A DNA stretch of 64,000 nucleotides, taken from assembly GCA_012845835.1 (NCBI GenBank), contig JABAKD010000014.1, forward strand, positions 744,001 through 808,000, given 5' to 3'. The position numbers were made by a program, and so were the translations under genes. Source of the DNA: Undaria pinnatifida. Its lineage: Eukaryota; Sar; Phaeophyceae; Laminariales; Alariaceae. The notes below the pieces were generated by a model. The model searched no databases. It was given only the letters and a program-made list of their open reading frames with translations, and was not told the DNA's origin. Shown here piece after piece: positions 1-12,399 of this stretch. The stretch's first letter is position 1. Each line of letters opens with the position of its first letter.

Positions 1-262
1 TCCACGCCGAAACACTTTTACAAGGGGAAGGCAAAATGAAAATCCAAGGCCAAGGTTCGTTCTCCTTCCTCTTTATCAACCCAGTCATGCCCTTCGTATT
101 ACACCCGTGCACCAAACCTTTGTAACAAGGGCCTGCTTTGAGTTTTTCGTCCCTTCGTCATTCCATATTTTATTGCACGATCAATACTTGCTCCCATCTT
201 CCCCTACTACTAGCATTGTGCTGTAATGACCATTCAATCTATGCTTTTCATCTCTTTTCCAG

Positions 263-573
263 GTGACACCACCCGCTCCGAAGAAAACTCTGTCCACCAA
301 GAAAAAGAAACAAGCGATCCGTCGTGCCGCTCACTCCGGAAGCGCCTCTTCTGCCCTATCCGCGGTACGCCCGATCCTCCACGTCCCTCTCTTGACTTCT
401 GTATCCCTCGATTGACGTTATATTGTGTTCATGTGTGACTTATATATTGTGTTGATGTGTTGCCGTCTTGAACAGTTTCTCGAGACGCACCCTTTGGCGC
501 ATGTACGAAAGCGACATTGTTTCAAGGATACCCAACAATGGATCGACAACATTGTTCAACACAGAGGGTGTGT
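263..573 (+). CDS. possible exons of an unrecognised basic protein
   Basis: A stretch after a pyrimidine-rich acceptor (AG at 261-262) stays open for 34 codons to a GT at 365. It encodes a lysine-rich peptide (KKTLSTKKKKQAIRR) followed by Ser/Ala. A second open stretch starts after an AG at 474-475 and runs to about 566, before a GTGTGTG run. The two may be exons of one gene with the broken coding region at 2.0-3.5 kb, but I could not join them in one confident frame. No family recognised. Confidence 0.2.
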
Positions 574-599
574 GTCTCTGTGTGTGAGTGCTTCTGTGA

Positions 600-2020
600 G
601 GTTCCTACAATATATTTGCGTCCTTGACACATACGATACTTCCAAGTACATGTAAATCCGACAATCCTTCTTGACGCCGCTATTACATCTGCTTACGTTG
701 TGCACCACTCAAGTACACCTTCTTGACACAGGCACTATTTATTTACTCCATCGACTGCCTACTACGTGTTCTTCCGCCATTTACGTCACAACTCTACATA
801 CAATTACCATCTTCCTCGCTACTTCCCCTTCTTTACTGCTCCGTCGCGCACTCCGCTTTCTCATGCCATTTTGTTGTTGTCGTTGTTGTTCTCACGTTAA
901 CTCTTGTCAAAAACCTAGAGTCCGTGGTCACACAAAGGTGCTGGAGCCTGAGGAAGGTCCGAAAAACCAAATGAAATCAAATTCGTCCGGGAAATACTAC
1001 GCTTTCCCGCCTAAAACGCACGATACGAAGAATGGCGCACAAGTGAAAAGGTCCAATGTGCAAACTAAACTCACATGACCGCGGGTATCCACTCAACTAC
1101 AGCATAGAGTTCCCCCGTTCCCACAACTAACCAACTCGCTACTACAAACTAGAGCGGTTGGGCTGCCTGCACCGTACAAACCGCACGATAATCGCGAGCA
1201 CAGACGAACGCGCCTGCTGTCTGGAGTGCTGTCAGAGTGACGACACGCTGGCAAGCAGGGAAACAAGAGCAATCGAACAAAAAAACACAATACAAATATC
1301 AATGATCGCATCGCCTTCCCGAGTTATTTGATAGGTTGCAGCGCAGCTACTACGCCCGGGCCTGAAAATTGAAAATTGCGGGAGGTCGTTCCCCATGAAA
1401 GGTATACAACTCTTCTACAAGCTCTACAAAAATCAGTGACGTAAGTAACATGTTGTACTACTCCCTCGTTAAAAAACCCTGAAAAAAAGAAGATCGCTGC
1501 CCTTGTGATGATGGTGTACGTGCGGGTCGTGGGTCTCCGTGTGCCATCTTCCTGCTGTGGTTCTCCATTGCCGCCTCATCGCCTTAGCTCACTCGGCCCG
1601 CTCCTTCGTACTTGCTCTGGTTGACACTCATTTCCAATCGGTTCCCTCTTTCCCCCGTCCCCAAAAAACAAACTCTCCACGCAGCTTGCGGTGCTGATCT
1701 GAAAAAAAAGAAATCTCGTTCAGGGAGAGTTCAATCCGTCTCTTCCCCGCCCGTCGACGGCCAGTCGCCCTCCTCCTTCGTCGTCGACTCCAGCCTCCTA
1801 CCGGCGCAGTTCCCTCCCCGCAAACCGAGACTGCGCCGCAGTGTGGCTCGTGGTGGCGCCTGCCTCCACGTACGAGCATCCCGATTAGCATAGGCATTGC
1901 TGCTCCACCGCTGCTGCCTAAAAAGACGCGCAAATCATAGGTGACCATGCCTAACGCACCACGTACATCCCAACTCTACCGCCACGCCTAAGCCTCGCGG
2001 CTACACGCAGCAGCAAGAAG
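600..2020. other. no recognisable gene
   Basis: Open frames here are short on both strands and do not look conserved. A minus-strand Arg-rich frame at 1628-1948 and a plus-strand frame at 1612-1893 overlap and neither resembles a known family. This may be intron or decayed sequence of the flanking coding region. Confidence 0.4.
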
Positions 2021-2025
2021 GTACC

Positions 2026-3456
2026 ACTCCTTGAGGTTAAGTCCGGCCTTACACCCGCCAGAAAGACCCCCCCTGCTCGCTACAAGCCTGCTAGGGCATG
2101 CTTCGTAGCATGCCTTACCGAGGCGGCAAGGGGAACATGTACACGCCTCCAGGACGTTGAGCGGGGCAAGCTCCTAATCGCCGCGTCAACCGCATTCAAC
2201 GGGAAGCCGACACAGCCGCTGTCGGTGATCCATAGGGCGGCCCTCAATCCCGAGTCGGTCTACCCGTTCGACCTTCTCGCTGCCCAACAAATGCCTGAGG
2301 GGACCTGCTCCCTCATCCTGTACTTCTCCTCTTTGGGACCGATCATCCGCATGTTGTGCGGCAAAAATGGCTGCAACGTCACGGCCAACCCAACGGATAC
2401 CCTTCCGATCACCTCTTCGAACAAAACAAAACCGCAATTTACCGGCGGTACGACATGATTCCGACTTTTTTTGCGTCGTTCCCGCCAACTTTTTGCACGA
2501 CTGCAGCGCGAAAACTCCTGACGGCATTCCCATTCCCGTGCCAACCTCCAACCTGACCCCGGTGAAAGCTCATTTCTTATTTTGCTTACCGCGTATTTCA
2601 TGTTCAAGTTGCGACATTTCCATTTGTCTTCCCTTCGATTTTTCAGCCCTCCGTTATTTGTTTGGTTCGGCTGTACCATGTTTTCATACTCTTGCTTTCC
2701 TCTGCACATCACCCAAACACACCGCGATGTTCACGGGTGGTCAGAACCGGGAGTCTTCATGTATTTATTTATATGCTCTTTTTCCTCTCGCAGCGCAATA
2801 TCCGTCTGACTCCCGCCTATGTGTATGTCCTTCACCTACACCGCTGACGATGTCTCCATCTCCTCCCGTTGTCACCTTCGCCGCACCATGTCAGGTCCTC
2901 GAGGAAATCCTCTTCTGGGACGGCGAGGTTTTTGTCCACCTCGGCGTTGACGAACAGAAGATACGCTTCTCGATACCAACTGCATTGCTGCTGTGTCTAA
3001 GAAACGGTGGGGTGACAAACAACAATGGGGCTACTCCATCGTAGGCCTCAACAACGACGAGGACGCCATCCCCCGCCTACAGGCCACAACCCTCCGCCCC
3101 ACTCCATCCCACTTGACCATCGACCTTGCCGACGCCCACCACACCCCCCCCACCACCCCAAACCGAAGAAGGCCAAGTCTAAGTCTTTCTCCTCGAAGTC
3201 AAAGAAGAAAGCACCTAACAAATTCAAGCGCACGAAACAACCCCCCCCGCCCCCTTCCAATACCTCGTCCGCCTCCGAATTCAGTGACAACGACATCGAC
3301 AGCGACGCCGAGTACGTACCTGGAGATGACACCGACTCCGACCCGGACAGCAACAACGACAACGCCGGCGACGAAAGCCTAGACGAGCTGGACGACGAGT
3401 CTGAGCAAGAGGACGGCTCCGACTACCTCATTGACGCTGCCGAAGGCAGAGACTGA
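2026..3456 (+). pseudogene. broken coding region with NLS-like and acidic tail
   Basis: Protein-like sequence runs on the plus strand but in several frames. About 2026-2458 reads in one frame, including the peptide HRAALNPESVYPFDLLAAQQ. About 2440-2580 looks coding in another. About 2885-2975 (LFWDGEVFVHLGVDEQKIRF) continues one frame over at 2976-3150 (KKRWGDKQQWGYSIVGLNND), then shifts again in a C-rich run near 3145-3160. The last frame has a Lys-rich segment (KKAKSKSFSSKSKKK), Pro-rich linker and strongly acidic tail, ending at a TGA at 3454-3456. Such a basic-then-acidic C-terminus suits a nuclear protein, but I do not recognise the family. Two frame changes of the same sense suggest a pseudogene, or base-calling indels in homopolymers. 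An intron-containing live gene is less likely but possible. Confidence 0.35.
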
Positions 3457-3499
3457 ATGCGACTTCATGGTCGTTCCGTGTTCTTCTTTGCCCGTGCGC

Positions 3500-4700
3500 A
3501 TTACGACTTTCATCCGGGTTCTGTTTTTTCCCTTCTGTTGCCGCACTTCGTCGTTCACCTGGCGTAGTACCGGATTTTCTGTTTGTGTTACGCAGGCTGC
3601 ATTCTGTACGTTGCTTGGTCATACTTCCATTCGCTTACTCCTTTCGTGAGGTCTCAACTTCTTTCGATTGCCTCCATAGTCGGACTTTTTCTGCCACGCT
3701 TCTGTGTACGTCGTTCCCTCTTATCCTTTTCTTCCTTTCTTCATACACCGAGTGTTTTTTTCTGCTATTCCCATATATATGGCCGTTGCTTGTACGAAGT
3801 GTGTTATTTGTCGCTGACGTACAAACAGCATTTTTTTCGTGTATCGTGTGCTTTCTTTCAACGTTACTTCTGCCAGGTGTGTTGTTTGTGGCACGCGTGG
3901 CCGCAGCATTTTGTTTCGTATGCCCTTTGTACATACTTCACTGCTGGCTTTGCTTTTTCTTTCCTTATCCATTGAGCTCTCATTTGCGCTCCTCCGATGT
4001 TCCGGTTGCTTGCACGAGGTCCAAGCATATGTTTTCCTATATACCTCCGTAGTTGACTGCTGCCGTTGTCTCCCTTTCCTTAACGTTGGGTGCTTCGTTG
4101 CACTCTCTCTTATCACGGTTCTTTGTAGAAGTGGCAGTAACATACGTGTGTGTTAGTATAACTTATCTACCATTCGTTTCCACGGTGAAAACCGACGTAC
4201 CATTCAGTGTCTTACCGCCGACGTACTTTATTTGCATTCCCGTACTTTATCAGTAGGATACACCATTTCTTTTCTTTGTTTTCGGTTGAGGGTTATGGCG
4301 TAGATTCATGTACAACATCCTTTGGCCAAGGAGGTTTGTCCTGAGGGTTGGGTTCACCTTTGCATCTGGGTTGTTTTGCAGTTATGTGTGTATGCTTTCG
4401 CGAGGGTTTTTTTCTCGATACCCGGGTTTCCCCTTGCATCTCACTTTCGATCTCCTTATTACCTAAAACTAATGTCAATATACATCAACACCACCGGCGG
4501 ATGTTTTCCTTCTTCCCGTCTTCCCTGGTTCATTTTCTCTTCAGGCATTCCTCTTTTGGGAAACTCATGTCTTCCGTTGACAAATATACGATTCATGGCC
4601 GATACATCACGCCCACCCTCGGGTGTGATCTTACTCCTCTCCCGCTACATGATTTTCACCCCAACCAAAAACACACATACATAGTGCCTACTCCTTAGCG
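3500..4700. other. pyrimidine-rich stretch with degenerate internal repeats
   Basis: The plus strand is rich in T and C. A degenerate repeat can be seen at about 3780-3940: a block around gtgttatttgtcgctgacg is echoed by gtgttgtttgtggcacgcg some 85 bases later. The overlapping frames on both strands look like low-complexity by-products, not genes. Confidence 0.4.
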
Positions 4701-5960
4701 TCCCTCATCAACAACGGGACAAATAATTAAAATTATTTTGGAGAAAAACACATGTTCCGCACGTCTCCCTTACGCACACTGTCCTTTTCACATATTTCCC
4801 CGTTTACTACACCCGTGTGACTTCTTTCCTTCCGCCACGACCTTTCTTCACATCGAAAGGACACTTAAAACTAGTACAAGAACCGCCAACGCAGTAGCTT
4901 AATGCAGTTAGGAGTTTGACCAGTTGAAAGCGATTGTCACGCTCCTCATTCCCCTCTTCTTGAAATATAGATCAAACTATCAGATGGGCGCCTGTATTGT
5001 TCCCTTGCATACACGCGCACGAAATGCGGTGTATGTAGGAGCTAATTCTGGATAAGAACGAACCAAAACATTCCATGCACTGCTGTTGAACTATCTTGTT
5101 TTCATTGTCGCTTCTTTTTGTAGCCTGTTCATGACCGCGGGTTATTCTTTGAAAATAATACCTGCATGCGAATAGTATTATGACATCTTAACACACAATC
5201 AGCAGGTGTATGTACCAGATGAATCGACATACACATACATGCTGAACTGCTCTTTTTTTGTTTTTTTCTCTCGTGTGTATGTGTCTGATAAAAACACACC
5301 AAAACAAGAGAGGGCGGTGATTTGACGTTATCATACATATTAGGCTTGCTTTTCAACGTATCGTTGTAAGAATAGCATTGCACATACGTCACCGCACATT
5401 GTGCTTGGAATTTGCTTGGAATTTGGCTTTACTTAGCACCACGCACCCACCGTTCTGGGACATCTTTTCATCACTGCTTGTTGTTCGTCATGAGAACAAA
5501 ACTGCTGTAATTTCTGAAGAGAAGAGTTGCGTATCCAAATGATATATAGCGAGTACTGATATATTTCACTGTAGACGGAGTACTCAGCATTTCTGTGGCC
5601 AGGCGCACTCCACCATTTTTGCCGAGACTATGTCACGGCAAGGGAGGGAAGGGGCAGGTTAAGCCCTGAGCACCGGAAACGCGTTCCTATCGCGTATTTT
5701 AGGCTTTACGTTTGAGTCTCTGGGCTGGATCTTCAGATAAACGGAAACATCGGTGGGTACTGGGATTCCTCTTGGACCGTCGTGAGCGCATGCTCGTCGT
5801 TAACATGCACATGCCCACTCAACGCTCTCGTTGTCGAATGCATGCTTACCACGATTACAAAGGTCTGCCGTAACATGATGGCACAACCCTAGGCATTCGC
5901 TTGCTCGATATAGTGAAACGCAAGGAGAGGGGAACATTTTCCAAGGTCAACAGTTGATCG
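4700..5960. other. no recognisable feature
   Basis: No coding, RNA or mobile-element signal that I can support was found on either strand. Confidence 0.4.
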
Positions 5961-5964
5961 TGAA

Positions 5965-6044
5965 GAATAGTCGACTCCAAGGTAAAGGGGTTTCATTTAA
6001 GAAAGAGGGAGGGGAAGGCCGTCGACTCTTGGAGTCGACTATTC
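5965..6044. repeat. 17-bp perfect inverted repeat, 46-bp loop
   Basis: GAATAGTCGACTCCAAG at 5965-5981 is exactly matched by its reverse complement at 6028-6044. The stem would fold strongly in DNA or RNA. No gene is adjacent, so a terminator or small-RNA role is only a guess; it may be the remnant of an inverted-repeat transposon. Confidence 0.8.
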
Positions 6045-6344
6045 GGTTGTTGTTTATGCCCTGAGACTGAATCATCATAGTGAGGGTGAGAATGGAGTAA
6101 GGGGTTCCCTAAAGGTGATGGTGGGTGTCACATGCCTGAGGTGGACTGGGAGTGTCATCAACTAGGCAAAAACGGAATGATTTTAGCTGGTGCAATGATT
6201 CTAGTTTCAGATGTCACCGTTGAAAAAAGGTGAGGTCGCGTCGGAGATAGAACGTACAGTACGGTGGAACCTGTTTTAATCTTGCAAGGATTCCCAGCAG
6301 GTGTATGCCACCAGTTCGAGCGACACTTAGAAAACGTGTTCGAC

Positions 6345-6885
6345 GCTGAAAGCGCCAGGAGAGGGGTGTCGGTGACAATGGCCGTGCCTGTCAGTGATGT
6401 GTGTTATGCCTGCCCTAAAGATTCGTCATGCCTTTGGTTGATGGTTGTCATGGCCGAACGCGTGCCACGATAGAGAGAGCGCCTTTTGGCTGACACGGCT
6501 TCTGAATGACGGAACTCCTTAACCCAAAGTCGTCGGAACTTCTCACTATTTGTTTGCAACATGTTTAGTTGTATACCTGGCCATGGAATTGTTCACCGGG
6601 AAGCCCTTTAAACTGTGTCCAAATCCGTTTTCTGGTTGCGATATGCAGCTCCTCAAGTGATTAACCTCAGAAAAAATGGTGCTCCTCTACCCTAGCATGG
6701 GTCGCTAAATATAATATTTACCTTGTAGTGACGAGCAGGGACACACACTGACGTGGTTAATGCTGGGATTATCAGGAGGAAGGTGTTGACGACACTCGCC
6801 ATCCCCATCACTGATGTGTGGTATACCTACCCTAAATGTCTGTCATGCCTATCATGGATGATTGCCATGCCGGACATGGCTTCAT
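6345..6885. repeat. direct repeat of about 100 bp split by a MITE
   Basis: The sequence at 6345-6460 (including gtcagtgatgtgtgttatgc and ctaaagattcgtcatgcct) recurs in diverged form at 6765-6885 (atcactgatgtgtggtatac, ctaaatgtctgtcatgcct). The interval between them holds a MITE-like element. Confidence 0.6.
6460..6715. mobile_element. MITE family M2, degenerate copy
   Basis: The left end carries gcgtgccacgatagagag and the right end the inverted match ctctaccctagcatgggtc. The interior has the family marks ggccatggaattgttcaccg and ctcctcaagtg. Better copies are at 17273-17529 and 39450-39722. There is no coding capacity, as expected of a MITE. Confidence 0.5.
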
Positions 6886-6889
6886 TCTC

Positions 6890-7860
6890 TATGCCGTAAC
6901 AGCTAAACGTTAAGGCATCTACTCACTGAAGCTAGAGCAATCAAAACCAACCGTACGGCACTACCCGGTATACAACAGCTTTTAACAGTGGTGTACATAT
7001 CGTGGTACATATCGTGACCACAGCACCCACATAAAAACAATAAAATAACAATGGGACTGGTTAAGAAGATCTTGTCGTGCTATCTGCTGTAGCGTGCTGT
7101 TATTTTTCTTGTGGTTTTGTCCACATCAGTGCTGATTTGGTGCTATTGCTATTCTTCAATACAGTTTTGTTATTATCTTGTAGCAATAGTCTATAGGTAT
7201 CGTTATTACCATTGTTGATGTTGATGGCAATGGAGGAAATTAACAAGGGCCATGTCGGCGCCTGTCAAGAACGGAAGCGGAGGGAGCACACGACAGGCAT
7301 GGGTCAAAGCCACCATTTGGCACCCCACAAGAAGCAGTTGTCGGTAGCCTGTGGATGTAGTAACATACACAGGAGACAGGAGAGGGGGCTATGAATCAGA
7401 GTCTTTCGTTCGCTCAATGAAACGAAGCGCAAAAGTGTGGGGGGGCACAATCAGTTCCAAGGGTAAGGCATTGGTAAGGGCGCCAAATCCAATCCAGAGT
7501 GGAGTCTCCCCCATGAACATCGCAGAGTCGTGCGACATTCCGCTGGTCATCATACCGTGAGACCGAATTATTATAGGAGAATGACGTACATACGGAAGCT
7601 TGGAAGCTTGCGTTACGAGCCCCAACCCCAGGATCGACAGCTTGTACTGGTCATACCATCGCAACCATGTGACATGGAGTTGGGGGCTGGGTTGGAGATA
7701 ACCAAGGCAGTATAATGATAATAACCGAGTAACCCTCTACAATGCAATATCGTCAATCGACCGAAAACACCGATGAACATGCAGCATTGGTGTGCAGGGA
7801 GGGTAGCAGAACCGGTAGTAGCGGTACAGTCGTAGACACCGCAATGCATGAAACCACCAT
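6890..7860. other. no recognisable gene
   Basis: Short open frames (for example 7351-7560 on plus and 7389-7664 on minus) overlap each other and match nothing I recognise. Confidence 0.4.
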
Positions 7861-7865
7861 ATCGG

Positions 7866-8120
7866 TGCCAGAGCCATCCCACGGTAGGGGTGCAGCGGAA
7901 AGTCCCTGAGATCCTCACATGAGGAGTTCAATATCTCACCCGAAAAATGACTTCGAAGGCGTTTGTTGGCACAACTCGACCAAGCGTCTATGCCTTAGCC
8001 CTACTAATCTATATACTCGTGACTTGATCAATGACTAACCCGCAGTTCCTCACTTCAGGAGCTCAATCGGACAGGAACGTTTTGGTCCAGAACGTGCAAC
8101 CCCTACCGTCGGATGACTCA
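7866..8120. mobile_element. MITE family M1, copy 1
   Basis: The left end reads agagccatcccacggtaggg and the right end the inverse, ccctaccgtcggatgactc. The internal block gacttcgaaggcgtttg with ctatgccttagccc is shared, in inverse orientation, with the copy at 33936-34196 and more weakly with 50740-51096. No protein is encoded. Confidence 0.65.
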
Positions 8121-8195
8121 CCACTATACTACTATACTACTATACTACTATACTACTACTGCTGCTGCTACTACTGCTACTACTGTGTTGCGCGT
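8120..8195. repeat. CTA/CTG microsatellite
   Basis: Simple repeat of ctatactacta grading into ctgctgctactactgc next to the M1 element. Confidence 0.85.
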
Positions 8196-8939
8196 GAAGT
8201 AATCACGAAACAATAAACAATGCATTACATCGTCACCTGATATTAAGCACGGTGCTCTCGTCTTAGTTGCGGCACTCGTCAGGAGGGAGACGACGCCCCC
8301 CTTTGTAGTGCTCTGCACCATATTCGAAAGTTCCTGAACAAACCGCCTATCCTCGGCCGAAATGGCGCCCTGGATGGCGGTCTTCGATCGTGTTGGATGC
8401 GTGATTTGTACAAAACGTTTCGAAGATGACTAAGAGCAAACCATGGTGGTACTTTGTCACTCACCCATCAAGTTGAATCACGGGCGCTACCATCTTGTAC
8501 ACGACGCTCGTCAGGACAGAAGCAGCACGGGAATAGTGGAGCTCTTGGACCTTGAAAAGTCATCTACAGACTAATTATCCCTGATAGTCCAAATATTGTC
8601 GCGATCGAGCGCCTGGACGTCCGGGCGCTCGTCCACGACAAAAATCTTCGATCGTCCAGGAAAATTGGTCTGCAATTAACTTTCGAAGTCTCAAATCAAC
8701 ACCTGTGTCCGTCCTGACGAGCGCCGTGTACAAGACGGAAGTGCCTACATTCCAACTTCATGGGTGAGTGACGACGTATTGGAGCTGCAACGATTATAGG
8801 GCGTTTTAGAATGCCTATGCCGCGGATATATAGCACATTTTAAGCCTGCAGCATCTGTGTGCAAGGAAGGCAGCAAAAGCAGTAGCAGCGGTACACCATT
8901 AGACTCCGCAAGGTACCAAACTACTACCATGAAACGATT

Positions 8940-9310
8940 ACTAACCGTTGCAACTTCAGTACGTCTCGATCAACCCATAGCGTTGAAGAACGGGTCATCC
9001 CGTCTCGCGCGCGGTGCTTGCCGGGAGGGAGACGACTGCTGCCATTGGTTTAGTCCCGGCCATGCTCGAAAGGCCGTGTATAGTCCACATTCTTCAACGA
9101 TCGAGTTGTTGTTGTGGACGAGCGGCCGGACGTCGCTCATCCACGACAACAATTCGATCGTCGAAGATCGTGGTCTGTACAGCACCTTTTGAACGAGGTC
9201 GAGAATAATCCAATGTTGGCAGTGGTCTGCCCTTCCAGCGAATACCGGACGCGGAACGGGACCGACTATGCGTCCACTTGATGGGAAAGCGACGACGTAC
9301 TGAAGCTGCG
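8940..9310. repeat. foldback unit, centre near 9127
   Basis: gttgttgtggacgagcggcc on the left is mirrored by the gctcatccacgacaacaatt side on the right, and both arms extend outward through the gatcg and catcttcgaaag-type blocks. It is one of the clearest units for seeing the fold. Confidence 0.65.
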
Positions 9311-9779
9311 ATTGTTCGTGATCATGTCAGAACGCTTGTGTCGCGGAGATGTAACACCGTCCAATCATGAAGCACCGGTATGCAGGGACTGAAGCAGAAG
9401 CAGTAGCAGCGGTACGGTAGCCGCAAGGTATCGAATTGCTACTGCTACAGTACTACCTGTGTGGCAACCGGTAACTCGGGACTGACTATGCGTCCACTTC
9501 ATGGGCAAGCGACGACGTAACATGGCGGCCATCGTCTCCCAACTGACAAGGGCTGAGCACGAAACGGTAAGCGAGTGTGTATAAACTTAACGGGACAGTG
9601 GTGATATGCTGAATATTCAATGTTGTCACGTTTTGCCACCGTTTCAAAACGCATGTGCTACGGAGGTCTAACGCCTTCCAATCGTGCGACATCAGCATAC
9701 AGGGACGGCAGCAGAAGCAGGAGCCGCATCGCAGAAATATATACCGGTACCTATCACCCTACTACTGTTACTGTGATTG

Positions 9780-10180
9780 AAACGCTCACGAAACATTGCA
9801 GCTTGAGTACGTTGTCACTCATCCATTAGGCTGACTCGCGGGCGCTCCTTTCTCGTGCGTTGCGTTCGTCAGGGGGCAAACAGTCAGGGGGCAAACAGAG
9901 GCCGCTACGGTGTTGGTCTTAGCCATCTTCGAAAGGTTGTGTACATACCGCTTATCCTCGACTGTCGAAATGCTGTCTTGGACGATCGGATTGACATATA
10001 ACCGCTCGTCCACGACTAAACGTCTACCATGGAGAAAGCGATATGTACAGGACCTTTCCAAGTTGGCCAAGACCAATATCATTGCAGCCTTCGTTTTCCA
10101 CTTGACGAGCACTGCCTGCGAGACGCGTGTCTGTGCTTCACCTTGACGGGTGAATGGCAACGTACTGAAGCCACAGTGTT
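9780..10180. repeat. foldback unit, centre near 9992
   Basis: Left-arm blocks ttagccatcttcgaaaggtt and tatcctcgactgtcgaaatg face right-arm blocks gctcgtccacgactaaacg and gacctttccaagttggccaa. The outer edges carry gaaacattgcagcttgagta and its inverse. Confidence 0.6.
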
Positions 10181-11123
10181 TCTATACCGTTTCAAAACGC
10201 ATACGCCGCGGAAACCTAACACCTTCTGCAGCCGGTGTGCAAGTAGGATAGCAGGATCAATAGCAGCGGCACAGTAGTACATGGAAGACGTTGTCTAAAC
10301 CTAGTACTGCTACTATACTACACTGCCGCACGTAAAACAGTCACGAAACATTGCAGGAGCACTTGCATCGTTACTCACCCATTGCGTTCAAGCATAGGCG
10401 CTCCCCTCTCGTGCCCGTCTCTCATCAAGCGGGAAACGACGTCCGCCAGCGTATTGTGCTTAGAGCCATCTTCGACGGGTTCTGTACCGACCATATACTT
10501 TCGAGGATCGAAGTGGAAGCGCGGATGGTCTGGTTATTCGTCCACGATAACAGACTGATTATACCATATACTCCCCCCCAAAACCATCGATAGTCTTAAC
10601 GAACGTTTATGGCAGGTCGGCCATCTTCGAAAGGCCCTGTACGGATAACTTCTGCACGAGTGGCTGGAGTTTTCAAGAATGGCTGAGATCAACATGTCGA
10701 AGGCCGTCTCGTTTTTGAAGGGCGCCGAAGGCCCATATGCTTCAATTTGGTGGATGAACAACCATGTACTGAAGCTGAAATGTTTAAACACCGTTTCGAA
10801 GTGTCTACGTTACGCACGTCTTAACACCATCAGAGCATGCAGCACCGGCGTGCAGAGATAGTAGTAAAAGCAGGAGCAGCAGCGGCACAGGGGCAGACGC
10901 CGCAAGCTATCAAGCTGAAGCTATTTGCGTGTGGAACGGCCACGAAACCTTGCAGCTTCGGTACGTTGTCACTCCTTCATCAAGTTGAAGAGCAGGCGCT
11001 CCGGTCTCGTTTTCGATTCTCGTCAAGAGGGAGACCGTGACCACCCAGGTGCTGCTCCTCGCCCTCTTTCAGAGGCGATGAACTCATAACTTGTCCTCGA
11101 GGATCGAAATGTTGTCGTCCCCT

Positions 11124-11284
11124 CGTCACGCACTACAGTAGCATTCAGGGGCACACGAGCATAACCATTAATAATGTCTCGAGCGCGCACGCTCGAAAAT
11201 AACAAATAAGAAGCCGCGAGAATCGAACCCGCGGCACATCCTTTGTTGGTTGTAAAACACTACCCACTGAGCTGCTGAGTCAAA
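11124..11284 (-). mobile_element. tRNA-derived SINE, copy 1
   Basis: Read on the minus strand, the head has a box-A-like CAGCTCAGTGGGTAGTG and a perfect box-B-like GGTTCGATTC, at tRNA-like spacing. A non-tRNA body follows (tattttcgagcgtgcgcgct, then gtgcgtgacgagg). The element interrupts the left arm of a foldback unit (arm sequence ends near 11123). Confidence 0.7.
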
Positions 11285-11380
11285 AATGATGATGATATTA
11301 ATAGTGTGTTACAGTGTGTTCCAGAATGCCTGGTACTACCGTAGTACGTGTCGAGGAAAGATCCGTGGAGATCCCTGTTT

Positions 11381-11465
11381 CTAAGTCGGCGAGATTCAAT
11401 CAACGAACTCCTAAACATAGACTGTGTTGGTTATATAGCTCTGCCCCTGATCTACTCAGTTACGT
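11381..11465 (-). mobile_element. SINE head fragment
   Basis: The reverse complement gives a degenerate box A region, the shared ctatataaccaaca block, and ttgaatctcgccgac at the box B position. Only the tRNA-like head is recognisable here. Confidence 0.45.
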
Positions 11466-11469
11466 GACG

Positions 11470-11765
11470 TTGTAGCTCAGTGGGTAGTGCCATACAACAA
11501 GCAAAACATTGTTAATATTTGTGGGCTATATACAGTAGCACCATCTACCGAGTCACGTGACGGAGTACCTCAGTGGGTAGTGCTATATAACCAACAAATA
11601 ATGGGTGGTGAGTTTAATTCTCGCCGACCTTATATTTGCTATTTTCGAGCGTGCGCGCTGGAGACAAGAGAAATGAAAATGGAGGCATTATGAATGGATA
11701 TATATGATAGTGTGCTCTTGAACATTACTGCGGTAGTAGTAGGTGGCGAGGGTAAAGCCCCAGAG
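11470..11765 (+). mobile_element. SINE copies, tandem heads plus body
   Basis: Two heads follow each other: gtagctcagtgggtagtgcc at about 11474 and cctcagtgggtagtgctata near 11567. The second continues through a box-B-like ttaattctcgcc to the body (ctattttcgagcgtgcgcgc, then gatagtgtgctcttgaacat). The body matches the copies at 11124-11284 and 18672-18832. Confidence 0.6.
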
Positions 11766-11769
11766 ATCC

Positions 11770-11985
11770 TTGTTACGAAGTCGGCGAGATTCAGTTAAAT
11801 ATATCGAAAAAATACATTTGTTGGTTATGTTGAGCAACCCATTGAGCTGCCTAATCACGTGATTCAGTAGCTTATTGGGTGGTTCTACATAGCCGTGACC
11901 CAGTAGCTCTGTGAGTAGTGCCCAAGTAGTGATATGTAACTGTGACTCAGTAGCTCTGTGGGTAGTGCTACGCACGCAACAGAAG
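11770..11985. mobile_element. degenerate SINE heads
   Basis: agtcggcgagattcagttaa matches the 3' part of a head on the minus strand. cagtagctctgtgagtagtg and cagtagctctgtgggtagtg are two box-A-like heads on the plus strand at about 11909 and 11947. No complete element is left. Confidence 0.45.
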
Positions 11986-12099
11986 CTCGCCCATGACAGC
12001 GTTGTTACCGTCGAGGACCTTGTTATTTAAACAGGAGTTTTCGAAGATACTTATGATATGAGCGACACTATGACGGCCGGCCGTCGTCCTAGTCAGACG

Positions 12100-12375
12100 A
12101 GCGCTGCACACGAGACGTGAGCGCGCGTATGGTTCAACTTGGTGGGTGAGCACTGAAGCTGCAAATTTTCTAGACCGTCGCAGAACGCGTGCGCTACGGA
12201 GACTTAACACCGTCGAATGGTGAATCATCGATGTTCCCACGAGCGCCGCACACGAGACGGTACCGCGCGTATGGTTCAACTTGGTGGGTGAGCACTGAAG
12301 CTGCAAGTATTCTAGACCGTCTCAGAGCGCGTGTGCTACGGAAACCTAACACCGTCGAATGGTAAAGCATCGATG
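12100..12375. repeat. tandem duplication of a foldback arm end
   Basis: A block of about 137 bp (cgcgcgtatggttcaacttg, ggtgggtgagcactgaagct, then accgtcgaatggt) occurs twice in a row with few differences. Confidence 0.75.
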
Positions 12376-12399
12376 TTCACGGAGGGCAGCAGAGCCAGT

